This document shows, one piece after another, positions 5,983 to 6,751 of a stretch of 6,751 nucleotides of DNA. Position 1 is the first letter of the stretch, and every line of letters begins with the position of its first letter. The notes under the pieces are model-generated. The model was not told the origin of the DNA, did not search any database, and saw only the letters and a program-made list of their open reading frames with translations. The translations under genes and the position numbers were made by a program. The DNA comes from an uncultured Lachnospiraceae bacterium. GTDB lineage: Bacteria; Bacillota; Clostridia; Lachnospirales; Lachnospiraceae. Location: positions 1-6,751 of the forward strand of contig CAJUKV010000095.1 in the NCBI GenBank assembly GCA_910587305.1. The letters run 5' to 3'.

Positions 5983-5991
5983 TGATATAAT
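5983..5991 (+). promoter_or_regulatory. possible extended -10 promoter element
   Basis: TGATATAAT gives a perfect TATAAT (5986-5991) preceded by the TGn extension. At 16-18 base spacing there is no recognisable -35 hexamer; the position is occupied by the right part of the 5956-5980 hairpin. Extended -10 promoters can work without a good -35, so a second start for rpsM near 5998 is possible. Such a hexamer can also occur by chance in A/T-rich sequence. Confidence 0.35.
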
Positions 5992-6026
5992 TGTACGAAG
6001 GAGCCTTAAAGATTACTTCTTGGTTC

Positions 6027-6068
6027 GTGAAATTTCGCACGTGAAAAATTCACAGTGAATATATCGCG
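6027..6068. repeat. three-unit 14 bp repeat with alternative inverted pairings
   Basis: Units 6027-6040, 6041-6054 and 6055-6068 each begin GTGAA, followed by an A/T run and then TCGCAC, TCACA or TCGCG. The same bases form three overlapping inverted repeats: CGTG/CACG (6026-6029 with 6038-6041), GTGAA/TTCAC (6041-6045 with 6049-6053) and ATTCAC/GTGAAT (6048-6053 with 6055-6060). The overlapping ones cannot form together. The unit resembles the tandem repeat after secY; both contain TGAATATATC. Confidence 0.65.
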
Positions 6069-6072
6069 TAAG

Positions 6073-6108
6073 ATCGGAAAATCCGATTGGGCTTTAAAAG
6101 CCCCAATC
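6073..6108 (+). promoter_or_regulatory. two abutting hairpins before rpsM
   Basis: ATCGGA-AAA-TCCGAT (6073-6087) is a perfect six-pair stem with a three-base loop. The second stem, GATTGGGCTT (6085-6094) with AAGCCCCAATC (6098-6108), has ten pairs and one bulged C at 6102 or a neighbouring C. The two share bases 6085-6087, so they compete at their junction. No T-run follows, which argues against a terminator. The second stem ends 17 bases before the rpsM ribosome binding site, a good place for translational control. Confidence 0.65.
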
Positions 6109-6138
6109 AATTAGTAAAAGAAAATGGAGGAAAGGTAA

Positions 6139-6507
6139 ATGGCTCGTATTGCAGGTGTTGACTTACCCAGAGAAAAACGTGTGGAAATCGGCTTAACTTA
6201 TGTTTACGGAATCGGAAGATCAAGTTCTAACAAGATCCTGGCGCAGGCAAAGGTTAATCCCGACACTCGTGTTAGAGAGCTGACAGATGAAGAAGTTAAG
6301 AGAATCAGCGAAGTGATTGAAGCTGGTTACATGGTGGAAGGCGATCTCCGCAGGGAAGTTGCCATGAACATTAAGAGACTTCAGGAAATCGGATGCTACA
6401 GAGGGATCCGCCATAGGAAAGGCCTTCCTGTACGCGGACAGAATACGAAGACAAACGCAAGGACCAGAAAGGGACCGAAGCGTACCGTTGCTAACAAGAA
6501 GAAGTAG
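6139..6507 (+). CDS. rpsM: 30S ribosomal protein S13
   Basis: S13 sits in the head of the 30S subunit, contacts the P-site tRNA through its tail and forms the intersubunit bridges with L5. The 122 residues match the usual length (118-125). The N-terminus MARIAGVDLPREKRVEIGLTYVYGIG is canonical, and the helix-hairpin-helix region follows (YGIGRSSSNKIL, about 23-34). The C-terminal GCYRGIRHRKGLPVRGQNTKTNARTRKGPKR signature (about 84-116) is complete, with a lysine-rich end. GGAGG at 6126-6130 is eight bases before the ATG. It is the first gene after the structured interval and 53 bases before rpsK. Confidence 0.98.
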   Translation: MARIAGVDLPREKRVEIGLTYVYGIGRSSSNKILAQAKVNPDTRVRELTDEEVKRISEVIEAGYMVEGDLRREVAMNIKRLQEIGCYRGIRHRKGLPVRGQNTKTNARTRKGPKRTVANKKK

Positions 6508-6560
6508 AGGAATTATTCGTTACTCACAAATAGTTTAGTTAAGAAAGTAGGTTAGTTTAA

Positions 6561-6751
6561 ATGGCAGCAAAAAAAGTTACCAAAAAAGTGACAAAAAAAC
6601 GTGTCAAGAAAAACGTTGAACATGGACAGGCACATATCCAGTCTTCTTTTAACAATACAATTGTTACATTGACGGACAATGAAGGAAACGCCCTGAGCTG
6701 GGCAAGTGCCGGTGGTCTTGGTTTTAGAGGTTCAAGGAAATCTACTCCCTA
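6561..6751 (+). CDS. rpsK: 30S ribosomal protein S11 (partial, runs off right edge)
   Basis: S11 lies on the platform of the 30S subunit, next to the mRNA exit region. Only the first 63 codons are present, and no stop is reached. After a lysine-rich extension with a repeated KKVTKK (4-13), the conserved body starts: HGQAHIQSSFNNTIVTLTD (21-39), then NALSWASAGGLGFRGSRKSTP (43-63), an unmistakable S11 signature. The ribosome binding site is poor for this cluster; the best candidate is AAAGTAGG at 6545-6552, eight bases before the ATG. That suggests dependence on translation of rpsM or on a low initiation rate. In related Clostridia rpsD, rpoA and rplQ normally follow, outside this window. Confidence 0.95.
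   Translation, partial: MAAKKVTKKVTKKRVKKNVEHGQAHIQSSFNNTIVTLTDNEGNALSWASAGGLGFRGSRKSTP

Larger units (their letters stand above)
5905..6138 (+). other. rpmJ-rpsM structured non-coding interval
   Basis: This 234-base stretch contains no convincing gene. Reading left to right there is a small CCGC/GCGG inverted repeat (5909-5922) whose left arm could instead pair with GCGGC at 5949-5953. Next come a 10-pair hairpin (5956-5980), an extended -10-like element (5983-5991), a three-unit 14-bp repeat with overlapping inverted repeats (6027-6068) and two abutting hairpins (6073-6108). The rpsM ribosome binding site is at 6126-6130. The density of alternative pairings suggests a leader RNA that regulates the downstream ribosomal genes. 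Ribosomal protein S4 is the known regulator of alpha operons in other bacteria, but I cannot match this region to a described S4-binding structure. Confidence 0.7.

Noticed and set aside
5944..5985. 13-codon open frame within the rpmJ-rpsM interval as a leader peptide
   Set aside because: The nearest purine-rich site (GGGAGGG at 5921-5927) is 16 bases away, too far, and no regulatory codon run is seen.

Overview
This window is a stretch of the spc/alpha ribosomal protein supercluster of a Gram-positive bacterium. All genes lie on the + strand, in the order rplF, rplR, rpsE, rpmD, rplO, secY, adk, map, a KOW-domain gene, infA, rpmJ, rpsM and the start of rpsK. The order is the Bacillota one: secY, adk, map, infA and rpmJ sit between the spc and alpha blocks. 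The four-cysteine LID of Adk, the zinc-ligand (C+) form of L36 and the strong AGGAGG-type ribosome binding sites agree with this. Protein sequences and moderate G+C suggest class Clostridia, most likely Lachnospiraceae. That family-level placement is inference from general familiarity, not from a search.

Layout. From 1 to 3456, six genes are packed with gaps of 13 to 22 bases, or a one-base overlap at rplO/secY; this looks like one transcript making 50S and 30S proteins plus the SecY channel through which nascent membrane proteins pass. From 3457 to 3724 there is a 268-base non-coding interval. It holds a degenerate 15-16 bp tandem repeat (TGAA-W-TC units), a long A/U-rich hairpin, and a second hairpin just before the adk ribosome binding site. 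From 3725 to 5718 lie adk, map, the KOW gene and infA: nucleotide balance, N-terminal methionine removal, a probable RNA-binding protein and initiation factor IF-1.

At 5729-5757 there is a near-consensus sigma-A type promoter (TTGCAT, 17 bp, TGC-TATAAT). It should give the rpmJ-rpsM-rpsK block its own transcription start. From 5905 to 6138 a second non-coding interval of 234 bases separates rpmJ from rpsM. It is full of inverted repeats and carries three 14-bp repeat units resembling those in the secY-adk gap. It may be a ribosomal-protein autoregulatory leader (S4 is the usual alpha-operon regulator) or the remains of a dispersed repeat family. rpsK runs off the right edge.

The coding content is conventional housekeeping and I see no mobile element, CRISPR array or defence system. 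What merits attention is in the two non-coding intervals, the internal promoter and the poorly characterised KOW protein.
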